Source: an uncultured Alphaproteobacteria bacterium
GTDB taxonomy: Bacteria > Pseudomonadota > Alphaproteobacteria > RF32 > CAG-239
Assembly: GCA_910577205.1 (NCBI GenBank)
Contig: CAJTMA010000001.1
Coordinates: forward strand, 208,468 to 272,467
DNA: 64,000 nucleotides
Reading direction: 5' to 3'
Shown: positions 1 to 8,602 of the stretch, one piece after another
How the letters are laid out: each line of letters opens with the position of its first letter
Numbering within the stretch: the first letter of the stretch is position 1
Translations under genes and position numbers: made by a program
The notes under the pieces: generated by a model
The model's input: the letters and a program-made list of their open reading frames with translations, nothing else
The model's database searches: none
What the model was told of the DNA's origin: nothing

Positions 1-1
1 A

Positions 2-880
2 GAAATGATGGCTGCAGAAAAAGGTGCGGCTCAAAATACTATTGAAGCTTATCGGCGGGATATTGAGCAATTTTTGGAATATTGCGCGACAGATAATCTG
101 AAAAAAATATCAGAAGATGATATTTCCGATTTTATGCAATATTTGGGAAAACAGCAGCGCAGCCCTAAGACTGTTGCCAGGAAGTTATCGGCTATCCGCG
201 AGTTTTTTAAATTTTTATATACGGAAAAAGATATTAAGGAAAATCCTGCGGCAAATCTTTTGACGCCTAAGCAGCAAAAGCCGTTGCCGAAGTTTTTAAC
301 AAAAGAAGAAATTCACAGCCTGATAGCTGTTGCCCGGCAAGGGAATTCTGCCAGCCAAAGGCGGGTGGCCGTTATGTTGGAATTAATGTATGCTTGCGGG
401 TTGCGTGTTTCAGAGTTGGTATCGCTGCCGGAAAATTGTCTGAATTTTGACAAGCGTCAGCTGATGGTTCGCGGCAAAGGCAGCAAGGAACGGCTTATTC
501 CTGTTGCGCCGGCGGCTATTGAGGCTGTTTTTGATTATCTGACATACCGGGATGAATTTATTAAAGACGGGCGGCGGTCGATTTGGTTTTTTCCTTCTAA
601 AACATCAGCTTCCGGGCATATTACCAGAGATGGTTTTTTTAAGCACCTTAAAGAATTGGGATGTCTTGCCGGTATCAGTCCCGCTAAGTTAAGCCCTCAC
701 GTTTTGCGGCACTCTTTTGCCACACATTTGTTGAACAGCGATGTTGACTTGCGTGCGGTGCAAAAAATGTTGGGGCATGAAAGTATTAATACGACGGAAA
801 TTTATACGCATATTATTTCAGATAAACTGATAAAAACGGTGCAAAATAATCATCCTTTGGCACATTGGCGGCAAAAATAA
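2..880 (+). CDS. xerD: Site-specific tyrosine recombinase XerD-like (5' end cut by window edge)
   Basis: Tyrosine recombinase that with a partner Xer protein resolves chromosome dimers at dif in the cytoplasm. The frame is open to the window edge and the visible N-terminus (EMMAAEKGAAQNTIEAY) matches the usual XerD start after a few residues, so the gene begins upstream. An N-terminal SAM-like core-binding domain (about residues 1-90) is followed by the catalytic domain. The catalytic residues can be read: Arg in CGLRVSEL, Lys in GKGSKER, the HxxR box in HVLRHSFATHLL, His in LGHES and the nucleophile Tyr in TTEIYTH. XerC is the alternative name; the N-terminal wording favours XerD. The gene ends in a shared terminator with the convergent gene. 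Confidence 0.85.
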   Translation, partial: EMMAAEKGAAQNTIEAYRRDIEQFLEYCATDNLKKISEDDISDFMQYLGKQQRSPKTVARKLSAIREFFKFLYTEKDIKENPAANLLTPKQQKPLPKFLTKEEIHSLIAVARQGNSASQRRVAVMLELMYACGLRVSELVSLPENCLNFDKRQLMVRGKGSKERLIPVAPAAIEAVFDYLTYRDEFIKDGRRSIWFFPSKTSASGHITRDGFFKHLKELGCLAGISPAKLSPHVLRHSFATHLLNSDVDLRAVQKMLGHESINTTEIYTHIISDKLIKTVQNNHPLAHWRQK

Positions 881-905
881 AGGAGTGGTAAGAATACCAC
901 TCCTT
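880..905. terminator. Bidirectional intrinsic terminator
   Basis: Perfect 11-bp stem AAGGAGTGGTA / TACCACTCCTT with a 4-nt loop, lying between the convergent xerD and the 911-1765 gene. The T-rich tail is better on the minus strand. Confidence 0.75.
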
Positions 906-910
906 AAAAT

Positions 911-1765
911 TTAGATTTTTTTGCCTTTTGCTTCAACGAAAGCGTCAATCAGTTCTGATACTTTTGTTGCCGGGGTAATCCAGTCAAGTTTTCCAGAAAT
1001 CTGGACGTTGAGCTGGTCTTCAGTCCACCATATGGGGAGATCCCAGTCTTGCGGACCGCAGAAATCCGGGAGCTTGCAGGTGTGTACAAGTTCTTCGGCA
1101 AATACGGCAAGTTCTTCGTCGTTCATGTCTTCTTTCCCGCAGTTCATCGCGTAAGTACGCAGGGCAACGGTGTAGAATTTGTTCAGATACATCTGCTTGT
1201 TTTCCGGCGAAATTTTGAAGATTTTGTAGCGGATGTCGTCAATTTTCTTCGATCCGACCGTAAAGTAGTCGATGATGTCGCTGAAAGTTGCTTCTGCACC
1301 CAGATACTGCATTGGCGTGCGGTTATCGGCAAGGATGACGCGGCCGGTCAGTTCTTCAGAGATTTCACACAGGCTGATGGCTTGACACCGGGTGATGATA
1401 CTGCTGTCTACGGAAGCTGCAAGAAAAATGGCTTCATTGACACCGGTTTCTTTGACCCATTGCAGAATTAACCTTTCACGAGGCGGAATCCGGCAGATGT
1501 TTTCGTCAAGAGCGTAGTAGCGAGCCAGCTCGTCAAAAGTAAACAGGTCAGGGAACTTGATTAAGCTGTTAATGACTTTGTTGCATTCGCAAAAACCGTT
1601 GAGTTTTTCACAAAGTTTGCTGAGATCTCTCAAGTGGAGAGTGTTCAGCGGCTGGGAAAGCAGTTCGGCCAGCTCTTGTTCGTTGTTCACTGTTTGTTGC
1701 TTTTGAGCTGAAAGAAAATCAGCGATAAAGCTCATTACTACCGGCAAAGAATTTTTTGTGTTCAT
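911..1765 (-). CDS. Hypothetical protein with possible degenerate acyl-carrier-like N-terminus
   Basis: A 284-residue protein I do not recognise. It has no signal peptide or membrane segment, so it is probably cytoplasmic. Residues about 5-85 have the rhythm of an acyl carrier protein: a helix, then PLNTLHLRDLSKLCEKLNGF, then a FTFDELARYY helix. At the place of the phosphopantetheine DSL motif there is NTL, so if this is a carrier fold it lacks the normal attachment serine. The rest is acidic and helical, with several cysteines. The neighbouring minus-strand gene at 1910-2413 also ends in a carrier-like segment, which suggests a common origin or function. The carrier resemblance is inference from pattern only. 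The start ATG at 1765 is preceded by AT-rich sequence with a weak ribosome site. Confidence 0.7.
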   Translation of the reverse strand: MNTKNSLPVVMSFIADFLSAQKQQTVNNEQELAELLSQPLNTLHLRDLSKLCEKLNGFCECNKVINSLIKFPDLFTFDELARYYALDENICRIPPRERLILQWVKETGVNEAIFLAASVDSSIITRCQAISLCEISEELTGRVILADNRTPMQYLGAEATFSDIIDYFTVGSKKIDDIRYKIFKISPENKQMYLNKFYTVALRTYAMNCGKEDMNDEELAVFAEELVHTCKLPDFCGPQDWDLPIWWTEDQLNVQISGKLDWITPATKVSELIDAFVEAKGKKI

Positions 1766-1874
1766 AAAATTATGGATTAAAAATTAGAAAAAATAAATAA
1801 TAAGTCAATGGTCTTTTTTTAGCATGATGTTTTACAAAAATCAAGAATTAATTTGTGTAATTTGACAAAAAAAT

Positions 1875-1900
1875 AAGCAGCAATATCTTTATTGCTGCTT
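1875..1900 (-). terminator. Intrinsic terminator
   Basis: Perfect 10-bp stem AAGCAGCAAT / ATTGCTGCTT with a 6-nt loop. On the minus strand it is followed by ATTTTTTTG, so it terminates the 1910-2413 gene. Confidence 0.75.
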
Positions 1901-1909
1901 ATAAATAGA

Positions 1910-2413
1910 TTAGGTCTTCACAATGTAGTCAAGCAAGTCTTTGACTGTGCCGTCATTGGCAATGTCCGGCGGCGTTGAGAAGCCGAATGCCTGTTCAAGC
2001 CAAATCAGGGTGGTGATGTAAGATTTGGGCTGATGGGCGCAAACCGGCAAGGTCAGAGAGTAGATTGGCGCTTGTTCATTGATGTTTTCAACCGGGCATT
2101 CCAGCAAATCTGCCAGATAGCTTTTAATGGTGTTACGGCTGGCGCGGGGTTGCAAAATGTCTGCACGAAGGTAGGCTGCTTTGGTGGCAGAAGAGCTTAA
2201 CAAGTCGGCAATCATTCCAACCGGAACGTCATTCCAGCGCCAAGCATAGTTGCTTTTGGGGCTGAATTCGACACGTCCGCAATTTTCCATAATGGTTTTA
2301 AGGATTGACTTGAAGTAGTTTACTTCAATTTTTCCTTCACTCAGTTTAAGATTCTCAATGTTTTTTAACTGGGTTTTGCGTTGAAAAACACCCAAGATTT
2401 TTCCGTAGTTCAT
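1910..2413 (-). CDS. Hypothetical protein with acyl-carrier-like C-terminal segment
   Basis: A 167-residue cytoplasmic protein of unknown function. The N-terminal half is basic and not recognised. Residues about 95-166 resemble an acyl carrier domain in layout: YLADLLECPVENINEQAPI, then ITTLIWLEQAFGF, then TVKDLLDYIVK. The stretch before the LEQAFGF helix carries HQPKSY instead of DSL, and the nearest serine is about two residues out of register, so phosphopantetheinylation is doubtful. It has its own terminator, and the gap of about 145 bases before the next minus-strand gene suggests separate units. The coding call rests on length, start and terminator; the carrier idea is inference. Confidence 0.68.
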   Translation of the reverse strand: MNYGKILGVFQRKTQLKNIENLKLSEGKIEVNYFKSILKTIMENCGRVEFSPKSNYAWRWNDVPVGMIADLLSSSATKAAYLRADILQPRASRNTIKSYLADLLECPVENINEQAPIYSLTLPVCAHQPKSYITTLIWLEQAFGFSTPPDIANDGTVKDLLDYIVKT

Positions 2414-2494
2414 AATGGTAAGAATTAAAAATAAAATTTATGAAATGTCATATACACCATTTCAACAAATAAATCAACAAAAAATTGACAAAAC

Positions 2495-3346
2495 CTAAAT
2501 TAAGTCGGCTAAGGCTAAAAATTGCTGCGGAGTAAGCTCTTCAGCCCGGGCGGTTAACGGGATGTTTAGCTCTTGGCATTTGGCTTCTAAATTCGCGACA
2601 GATTTCAAACTCTGGCGAATCATTTTCCGGCGTTGTCCAAAGGCCAAGGTCGTTAATTTTTCGACTTTGCTGATTTGCTGCGGTGTTAATGTTTGCGGCA
2701 AAGGACGAAACAGCAAGACTGAAGACCAGATTTTAGGTGCTGGCGTAAAGCAATTGGGGTTGAGGTCCAGCAGATGGTCAATTTGGCATTGCAGTTGGCT
2801 TAAAACGGAAATTCGCCCGTAATCTTTTGTTCTGACCGGTGCCATAATGCGTTCGGCGACTTCTTTTTGGAACATTAAAGTCAGAGAGTTGTATGCCGTA
2901 ATGTTTTTTAACCAGCCGATTAGCAGGGGCACAGAAATATTGTATGGCAGATTGCTGATGATATGACGCGGTTCGGCAATGAGTTCTGCAACGTTAGTCT
3001 GCATGGCATCGCCATTGATGATTTGTAGCCTGTCGCCGGTTTTTTCACGAATCTCGTTCATGATGGCGATGCAGCGTTCATCCATTTCAATAACGGTCAA
3101 ACTGTCTGGTTCGGCACTTAAAGCTGCCCGGGTTAAGCCTCCGGGGCCTGGGCCGATTTCGCAGAGATTGCTGCCTGAAAAATCTTTCAGATTTTGGCGC
3201 TGTAAAGATAACTGGATGATTTTATCGGTGATGTTCTTATCCAGCAAAAAATTCTGCCCCAAGGCTTTTTTAGCCAACAAGCCATGGGAATCGACAGTCA
3301 GGCGTAAAGACGGCAGCGCCGCTATTTTTTCAGACAGTGCAGACAT
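2495..3346 (-). CDS. rsmA: 16S rRNA (adenine1518/1519-N6)-dimethyltransferase RsmA (KsgA)
   Basis: Dimethylates two adjacent adenosines in the 3' hairpin of 16S rRNA using S-adenosylmethionine, late in small-subunit assembly. The 283-residue protein has the family start KALGQNFLLDKNI, SAM-binding motif I EIGPGPGGLTRA (about residues 63-74) and catalytic motif IV NLPYNISVPLL. The C-terminal helical domain ends in LTPQQFLALADLI. Its ATG directly abuts the stop codon of surA, so it is the last gene of the lptF-lptD-surA-rsmA operon. pdxA, which often sits between surA and ksgA in proteobacteria, is absent here. Confidence 0.96.
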   Translation of the reverse strand: MSALSEKIAALPSLRLTVDSHGLLAKKALGQNFLLDKNITDKIIQLSLQRQNLKDFSGSNLCEIGPGPGGLTRAALSAEPDSLTVIEMDERCIAIMNEIREKTGDRLQIINGDAMQTNVAELIAEPRHIISNLPYNISVPLLIGWLKNITAYNSLTLMFQKEVAERIMAPVRTKDYGRISVLSQLQCQIDHLLDLNPNCFTPAPKIWSSVLLFRPLPQTLTPQQISKVEKLTTLAFGQRRKMIRQSLKSVANLEAKCQELNIPLTARAEELTPQQFLALADLI

Positions 3347-4405
3347 TTAGTTACGCAGCTCTATGACGGCACGTTGGCGGACATTGTGCAGGTGTTTGGC
3401 TGAAACTTCTTCCAAGCGTTTGTTTTCCATAAACTGCCTCATTTCTTTTTTGGTCGGCAGTTTAGGTTTGTCCCGTTGAGGATCATAAATTTGCGCAAGT
3501 TTCAAAATGTGAAAATCATCGCCAATTTGAATTGGGTCAGAAATTTCTCCTTCTTTCATTGAAAGAACTTTCTTATCCAGTTGTGCCGTTAATTGCCCCT
3601 GGTTTAACCAACCAAGATTACCGCCGTTGGAGGCACTCGGGCTTTCTGAAAATTGAGCAGCATAGAGTTCAAAACGCGGGTCGCGGCGCAGGTTGGCAAC
3701 CAAGTCACCGAGATTTTTGGCATTTGCTTTCTTGATGACGATTTCAGAAACCATATATTTGGGTGTAGACATATCTTTGGCAGATTGGTTGATACCTTCT
3801 TCAACTTCAGCATCGGTAATTACGCCATCGGACATCATTTGTTTTCGGACAACGCGAATCCATGCAATATCAGATTTCATTTGTTCGCGGAAAACATCCA
3901 TGCTGACGCCGTGTTTGGCCAGAGTGGATTTTAATTTTCCGGCAGGAATATTATTGCTTTGTTCAAAATGGCGTACGGAAGCGTCAATGTCTTTTTCGGT
4001 GATTTCAATCCCTTGGCGTTTGGCTTCCTGTAATTTCAGCTTTTCATCAATGGCCGATTGGATGACTTTGGCTATAATCATTTTTTTAGTTTCGGCATTA
4101 AAGGGAATACGGGTGCTCATGACAAACGCTTTGGCACGGTTTTCAATGTCAGTAGAGGATAGCAGTTCGCCATTTACAACAGCGATAATTTTGACATTGC
4201 CGGAATTATAAATGCGTACCGGTTCATTTGCCGGCTGTTTGGGTTGAGGAGCAGCCTGCGGTTCTGTTTCTGCAGCCGTTTCAGAAGACTGGAAAACAAC
4301 AGAGCGTTCGCCGCCATCTTCGTTTGCCGGTGCTTCGGAGGCAAATTGTGCAGCTGCCGGGGCGGCCAAAGCCAGACTTAAAATCAAAAACAGAAATCTT
4401 GTCAT
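3347..4405 (-). CDS. surA: Periplasmic chaperone / peptidyl-prolyl isomerase SurA
   Basis: Periplasmic chaperone that helps outer-membrane beta-barrel proteins fold. The 352-residue protein opens with a signal peptide (MTRFLFLILSLALAAPAAAQ). A low-complexity linker is followed by a SurA N-domain (about 70-215, including VNGELLSSTDIENRAKAF) and one parvulin-type PPIase domain (about 220-320, with NGGNLGWLNQGQL and IQIGDDFHILKL). E. coli SurA has two parvulin domains; a single one is common in Alphaproteobacteria. It lies between lptD and rsmA on the same strand with very short gaps, and LptD is itself a known class of SurA client. Confidence 0.93.
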   Translation of the reverse strand: MTRFLFLILSLALAAPAAAQFASEAPANEDGGERSVVFQSSETAAETEPQAAPQPKQPANEPVRIYNSGNVKIIAVVNGELLSSTDIENRAKAFVMSTRIPFNAETKKMIIAKVIQSAIDEKLKLQEAKRQGIEITEKDIDASVRHFEQSNNIPAGKLKSTLAKHGVSMDVFREQMKSDIAWIRVVRKQMMSDGVITDAEVEEGINQSAKDMSTPKYMVSEIVIKKANAKNLGDLVANLRRDPRFELYAAQFSESPSASNGGNLGWLNQGQLTAQLDKKVLSMKEGEISDPIQIGDDFHILKLAQIYDPQRDKPKLPTKKEMRQFMENKRLEEVSAKHLHNVRQRAVIELRN

Positions 4406-4423
4406 TTATTCTCTCCCAATGTG

Positions 4424-6697
4424 TTATTTGGAACCGACGCCGCCCAATGTTTTGAGGTAAAGCGATACGGTAAACTCGTAGTCGTTTTCGTCTTCAGGGT
4501 CAGTCGAATCGTAGCGGTGGATGTTGCCGATAACCTTTAGGCATTCATCTTCATAAGTCAATGCGCCGCCGTGTTCAAGCGAGCCGCCGCCTTTCGTCAG
4601 ATCCTGGCGGTTATAGACGCTGATGCTCCAATCTCTGGTAAGTCTGGCAGCGAGAGCGGTGTAAAGTTCTTTACGTTCACCGATGTTTTCAGCGCGGGTG
4701 GCTTCATTTCCCTGCAGATAGATATATGATACATAAGCATTCAATATCTCCGGTCCAATACGGGCAGATAATTCGCTGTATTTCATATCCAGGTCATCTT
4801 TATCCAGACGGAAGCGGTAGTTCATGTCCAGATAGCGGTTCGGATTGGCATAAATACGTCCGACATAGTCACTGAAGCGTTTGTTATAATCGCTGGGGGC
4901 AAAGCTTTCGTCTTCGCTGAATTTGTAGCTTTGAGCAATAAAGGCCTGGGTGCGGCCGATGACTGTTCCGTATGAGTTCCAGTTAATTCCGTAGCTGATG
5001 CGGCTGCCGGTATCATTGCGGTCATAGCCGGCATAGCGGTCAATATCCAAAACGTTTGTGTCGTCCAGTTCGGCGTATTGGCTGTCTTCGTTAGGAATTT
5101 TATTGATTTTGTTTCCGGCTTTGGGCGCGGCAACAGCAACAACAACAGGCTCTACAATGTGGCGGGAGGTATCAGTGGCGCGAACAAAAGGCATTTTCCA
5201 TTCCAAGCCCAACTGCGGGAATACGCGGCCGACTTCTCCGGTAAATTTTTTATTGTCGGGGTTGGTATAGTTATCAACGTAATAAGCGTCGGACTTAACG
5301 GATGCAACCATGCGGTATTTTTCGCCGTATGGGCTGGTATAAGGCAGATTCCATGAGTTTATCATTGACATCCGCTGGGCGCTGACATCCTGGTCGCGCA
5401 AGATGGATGCGAAATCAAAGGTGTTTTTGAAGTAAGCCCCATAAGCGCCGGGATCGCTGACATTTTCATAACTAATCAGCGGCAAAGCATAGGGTTTGTC
5501 GTATTTCCGGCGGCGGAATTCCTGAACATCCAAAACTCTTAAATCGTAACTAATCAGTTTGTAATAATAAGCTTCAACAGCCGCGTAATTACGATTGTCA
5601 AAGCCTTGAAGTTTGGCACTGGATGTCAGCCAGGCATCTTCTTTTTTGGGCAGAGATAAGTCTTTCAGATACATTGAATCTGAAACATAGTTAAGGTCTA
5701 AATCCGAAACCCAATAATCGTTAAGTTCATAGCGGGATTTAACATATAAATTTCCGCGGGTTTCTTCTTTATCATTATCCCGCATGACAGAACCCTGTGT
5801 ATGCAGGTAACCCCTGTCAAAATAACGGCGGTAATCGGCATCGGCAATGACGCCTCTTTTGGCGCTGATAATCGGAGATATGGTCAAATCTTCATGCGGC
5901 GAAATATTCCAGAAGTACTTGGGCTGCAAATAGCCGTCCAAATAGCTGCTGGAACCAAAACCGGGAATCATAAAACCGCTGCGGCGTTTTACTTCCGGGT
6001 CCGGATGCGATAAAAACGGCGTGTAAAAGACCGGAATCCCTTTAATTTCAAGAGTGGCATCCTTGTAGTAAACGTTTTGGCTTTCCGCGTCATGTTTAAT
6101 TTTGCGGGCTTTCAGCTGCCATAAAGGGTTAGGATTGGCGGTGCAAACATCACAAGGCGAATAAACAGCATTGTTCATTATTTTGTTTTTATTCGACATT
6201 GTGCGAACACGGCGAGCCGCAATTCGACTTTCATCTTTCATGATGATTTTGATGTTTTCCATTTCGCCCTGTGACATTTGGTTGCTCAGGACGACGTAAT
6301 CAGAAAACAGTACGTTGTTTTCGGCATCAATCATGCGGACATTGCCGACTGCGGTGACAATGTCATCTTTTTGGTTATAGATAACTTTATCAGCGTTAAG
6401 CGTTAAGCCTTCGCGAATGATATTGACATCGCCGATAGCCGTAATGGTTTCCAGTTCTCGGTTGTTTTCCATTTCATTGGCGCTGAAATAAATTTCTTTA
6501 CTTTCGCGTTTAATCGGCAGGGGTGTCATAAAGCCGGTGATATTGGGGTTCTGTTCCAATTCACCAAAAGGTTTGGGCGAAACTTTGCTGACTTTTGTTC
6601 CGGCAACAACTTCCGGCAATTCAGCGGCGCGAACAGTAGATGTACCGATTATGCTTCCGGCCAAAAGCGAAATCAGGAGAAGACTGCGGTTAGACAT
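4424..6697 (-). CDS. lptD: LPS-assembly protein LptD
   Basis: Outer-membrane beta-barrel that, with LptE, inserts lipopolysaccharide into the outer leaflet. I place the start at the ATG at 6697 (MSNRSLLLISLLAG), which begins a signal peptide; an upstream in-frame ATG would add 11 residues lacking signal character. An N-terminal OstA/LptA-like jellyroll (about residues 70-190, with TLNADKVIYNQKDD) precedes a long tyrosine- and aspartate-rich barrel. A CxxC (SPCDVC) near the junction and a third Cys near the end (YEDECLKV) are candidates for the plug-barrel disulfides typical of LptD. The start overlaps the lptF stop by 8 bases, indicating coupled translation. Confidence 0.95.
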   Translation of the reverse strand: MSNRSLLLISLLAGSIIGTSTVRAAELPEVVAGTKVSKVSPKPFGELEQNPNITGFMTPLPIKRESKEIYFSANEMENNRELETITAIGDVNIIREGLTLNADKVIYNQKDDIVTAVGNVRMIDAENNVLFSDYVVLSNQMSQGEMENIKIIMKDESRIAARRVRTMSNKNKIMNNAVYSPCDVCTANPNPLWQLKARKIKHDAESQNVYYKDATLEIKGIPVFYTPFLSHPDPEVKRRSGFMIPGFGSSSYLDGYLQPKYFWNISPHEDLTISPIISAKRGVIADADYRRYFDRGYLHTQGSVMRDNDKEETRGNLYVKSRYELNDYWVSDLDLNYVSDSMYLKDLSLPKKEDAWLTSSAKLQGFDNRNYAAVEAYYYKLISYDLRVLDVQEFRRRKYDKPYALPLISYENVSDPGAYGAYFKNTFDFASILRDQDVSAQRMSMINSWNLPYTSPYGEKYRMVASVKSDAYYVDNYTNPDNKKFTGEVGRVFPQLGLEWKMPFVRATDTSRHIVEPVVVAVAAPKAGNKINKIPNEDSQYAELDDTNVLDIDRYAGYDRNDTGSRISYGINWNSYGTVIGRTQAFIAQSYKFSEDESFAPSDYNKRFSDYVGRIYANPNRYLDMNYRFRLDKDDLDMKYSELSARIGPEILNAYVSYIYLQGNEATRAENIGERKELYTALAARLTRDWSISVYNRQDLTKGGGSLEHGGALTYEDECLKVIGNIHRYDSTDPEDENDYEFTVSLYLKTLGGVGSK

Positions 6698-7817
6698 TAG
6701 GCAGATCTCCGGGAGTACGGCGGCGGACAAGCATTGCCGGATTGTAAAACAACAGCAACCATATGCAGGCAGCCAAAGGCAGTAAAAAGTTCAAATACAT
6801 CAAAGGCAGCAGATAGAGATATTTTGCCGCCAGGTTTCCAAAAATTAAATCGCCGGCTTGGACAGCAACCATGGATATAATCGAAACAGAAATAATTTTA
6901 TTTTGGCCGCGGCGGTTGAAGTTGCCCACCAATAGCCCGGTGCAGGCCATTAAGGCAAAAATCAGGTTATATAACGGGGTGAGAATCCTTTTATTGCCCT
7001 CAACGATATAACGATTGACTTCTGCCGGGGTAAGGCTTTTATCGCTGCGGGCGTTTAATAATTGCCACAGGTTTTTCTCGCGAGCGCCTGTTTCTTTTGA
7101 TTTTGTGGGGTTTTGTCCTTCAAAATCAACGGAATAACGGTCAAATGATAAGGATGAAAATTGTCCGTTTTCCTTATTAATTTCCTGACGGACACCGTTA
7201 ACCATAATCAGCCGCGGCGCTTTGTCTGTGTAGACAATGCGGCCTTTTTGGGCGGAGATGGTTGTTTTGTTTTTGGGGTTGCGTTCATCATTGACCAAGA
7301 TGCCGGAAACAGAACCATCTTTTTCATGTGACGTGATGAAAACCGTCAGATTATATTGCAGGGAAGTGAATTCGCCCTCGCGGAACATGAGGTGTGAAAC
7401 ATCATTTTTAACCTGCCATTCCAGCTCGTTAAATGCTCTTTCGGCCGCCGGAATAACGACATTGTTGACGTAGATGTTAAAGAAAGACATAAACAGCCCG
7501 ACATAAAGCGCCGCTTTAGCGCTTGCCCAGGGGCTGATGCCCGCAGCTTTCATGACAACCAGTTCGCGGTCAGAGAGCATCCGGTTGTAGACAAACAATG
7601 TGGCAACAAACAAGGAAATCGGGGACAGAATCACAAAAATCCGCGGCATGAGCAGCGATGTCATTTTGACAAACAAAATCACCGGCAACCCTTTATTGGT
7701 AACCAGTTCGACGAAACGCAAAGACTGGGTCAGCCAAATGACAGACATCAATGAGAATGTCACCAGCAAAAAACCAATCATGATTTGTTTGACTATGTAT
7801 TTATTTAGTTTTTTCAT
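6690..7817 (-). CDS. lptF: LPS export ABC transporter permease LptF
   Basis: Inner-membrane permease of the LptB2FG transporter that extracts lipopolysaccharide for export. The 375-residue YjgP/YjgQ family protein has two transmembrane segments in its first 100 residues, the motif FVYNRMLSDRELVVMKAAGISPW, a periplasmic beta-jellyroll (about 110-250) and three C-terminal membrane segments. The SDRE and KAAG motifs and the position before lptD point to LptF. The partner permease LptG is encoded alone about 34 kb away at 41378-42487 instead of next door. It is the first gene of the lptF-lptD-surA-rsmA operon. Confidence 0.9.
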   Translation of the reverse strand: MKKLNKYIVKQIMIGFLLVTFSLMSVIWLTQSLRFVELVTNKGLPVILFVKMTSLLMPRIFVILSPISLFVATLFVYNRMLSDRELVVMKAAGISPWASAKAALYVGLFMSFFNIYVNNVVIPAAERAFNELEWQVKNDVSHLMFREGEFTSLQYNLTVFITSHEKDGSVSGILVNDERNPKNKTTISAQKGRIVYTDKAPRLIMVNGVRQEINKENGQFSSLSFDRYSVDFEGQNPTKSKETGAREKNLWQLLNARSDKSLTPAEVNRYIVEGNKRILTPLYNLIFALMACTGLLVGNFNRRGQNKIISVSIISMVAVQAGDLIFGNLAAKYLYLLPLMYLNFLLPLAACIWLLLFYNPAMLVRRRTPGDLPNV

Positions 7818-7845
7818 TAAAACACGTGTTTGTTATAACGAGGCG

Positions 7846-7851
7846 ATTATA
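7846..7851 (-). promoter_or_regulatory. Possible -10 box for the lptF operon
   Basis: The minus strand reads TATAAT about 30 bases upstream of the lptF ATG. No clear -35 hexamer sits 16-18 bases further up, so this is a weak call. Confidence 0.35.
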
Positions 7852-7974
7852 TCCAATTTTATCAGAAATAAAACCATTATTTTGCATATATGGCATAAAA
7901 TAAGTGAAGATTTGGTAAGTAAAGGGGCAAAATATCGGAGATTGGCGATTTTCGTTGATGAAAATAACCGGGTT

Positions 7975-8217
7975 TTATTGGAAACGCTTAAATAATTTGC
8001 TGAGAAAGTCAAACGGATTAAAGCCGAGGGCATCGGCAATTTCGAGAAATTCTATTAAGTCCAAGCGGCGGACGCCTTTTTCATATTTGGCGACATAGGG
8101 TTGAGATTGGTTAAGTTTTTCCGCCAGCAATGTTTGAGTAAAACCGGCGTGTTTGCGTTCCTCAATAAGCAGTTTTAGAAATATTTGGTATTCTTCTGTA
8201 AAAACTGATTTAGTCAT
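7975..8217 (-). CDS. XRE-family helix-turn-helix regulator
   Basis: An 80-residue protein made almost entirely of a Cro/C1-type helix-turn-helix domain: ERKHAGFTQTLLAEKLNQSQ then PYVAKYEKGVRRLDLIEFLEIADAL (about residues 18-68). It should bind DNA as a dimer and act as a small repressor. Its upstream region contains a perfect inverted repeat ATACGA-AAA-TCGTAT at 8272-8286, a plausible operator. It lies between the lptF operon and the SAA-like island and may control that island. An antitoxin role is possible, but no toxin partner is adjacent. Confidence 0.85.
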   Translation of the reverse strand: MTKSVFTEEYQIFLKLLIEERKHAGFTQTLLAEKLNQSQPYVAKYEKGVRRLDLIEFLEIADALGFNPFDFLSKLFKRFQ

Positions 8218-8271
8218 GGTTTTAAAAATCCTAAGCTATCGTCAGGATTTAAATAATTCAGTCTGCAATTA

Positions 8272-8286
8272 ATACGAAAATCGTAT
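8272..8286. promoter_or_regulatory. Candidate operator palindrome
   Basis: Perfect inverted repeat ATACGA-AAA-TCGTAT, about 55 bases upstream of the XRE gene start and in the space between it and the divergent SAA-like island. The arrangement is typical of an autoregulating Cro/C1-type repressor. The assignment is inference from position and symmetry. Confidence 0.4.
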
Positions 8287-8470
8287 ATTTCTAATATAAG
8301 ATTTCTATCTCTCTATGGGTGTTGTCATATATAATATAATTTTTTAAGTTGTAAATGCTTTTTATGATTAAAGATGGTTTTGATTTGTTTGGGTTTCTTA
8401 AAAGTTGATGATTTTTTTGTTTTTTAGTTTTGTTTATTTTGTATTTATTATTTGATGTAGGAAAAAAGTC

Positions 8471-8499
8471 TTGATATTTTAGAATTTTTGTGGTAGTGT
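8471..8499 (+). promoter_or_regulatory. Candidate sigma-70 promoter for the SAA-like island
   Basis: TTGATA at 8471-8476 and TAGTGT at 8494-8499 with a 17-base spacer, about 40 bases upstream of the ATG at 8538. Confidence 0.4.
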
Positions 8500-8602
8500 C
8501 TGATTTATTCAGTTACAAGTTTAGAAAGGGCAGCATTATGGGGGATTAAATCAATCAGCAGAAAAGACTTCTGTAACGGGAGATTTTACACGTCGGAACT
8601 TA

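Larger units (their letters stand above)
8218..8537. other. AT-rich intergenic region before the SAA-like island
   Basis: About 320 bases very rich in A and T, without a credible coding frame. It holds the candidate operator of the XRE gene and a candidate promoter for the downstream island; nothing else was recognised. Confidence 0.6.

Noticed and set aside
7600..7995. 131-codon plus-strand frame across the lptF start
   Set aside because: It lies opposite lptF and its promoter region; no ribosome site and no domain.
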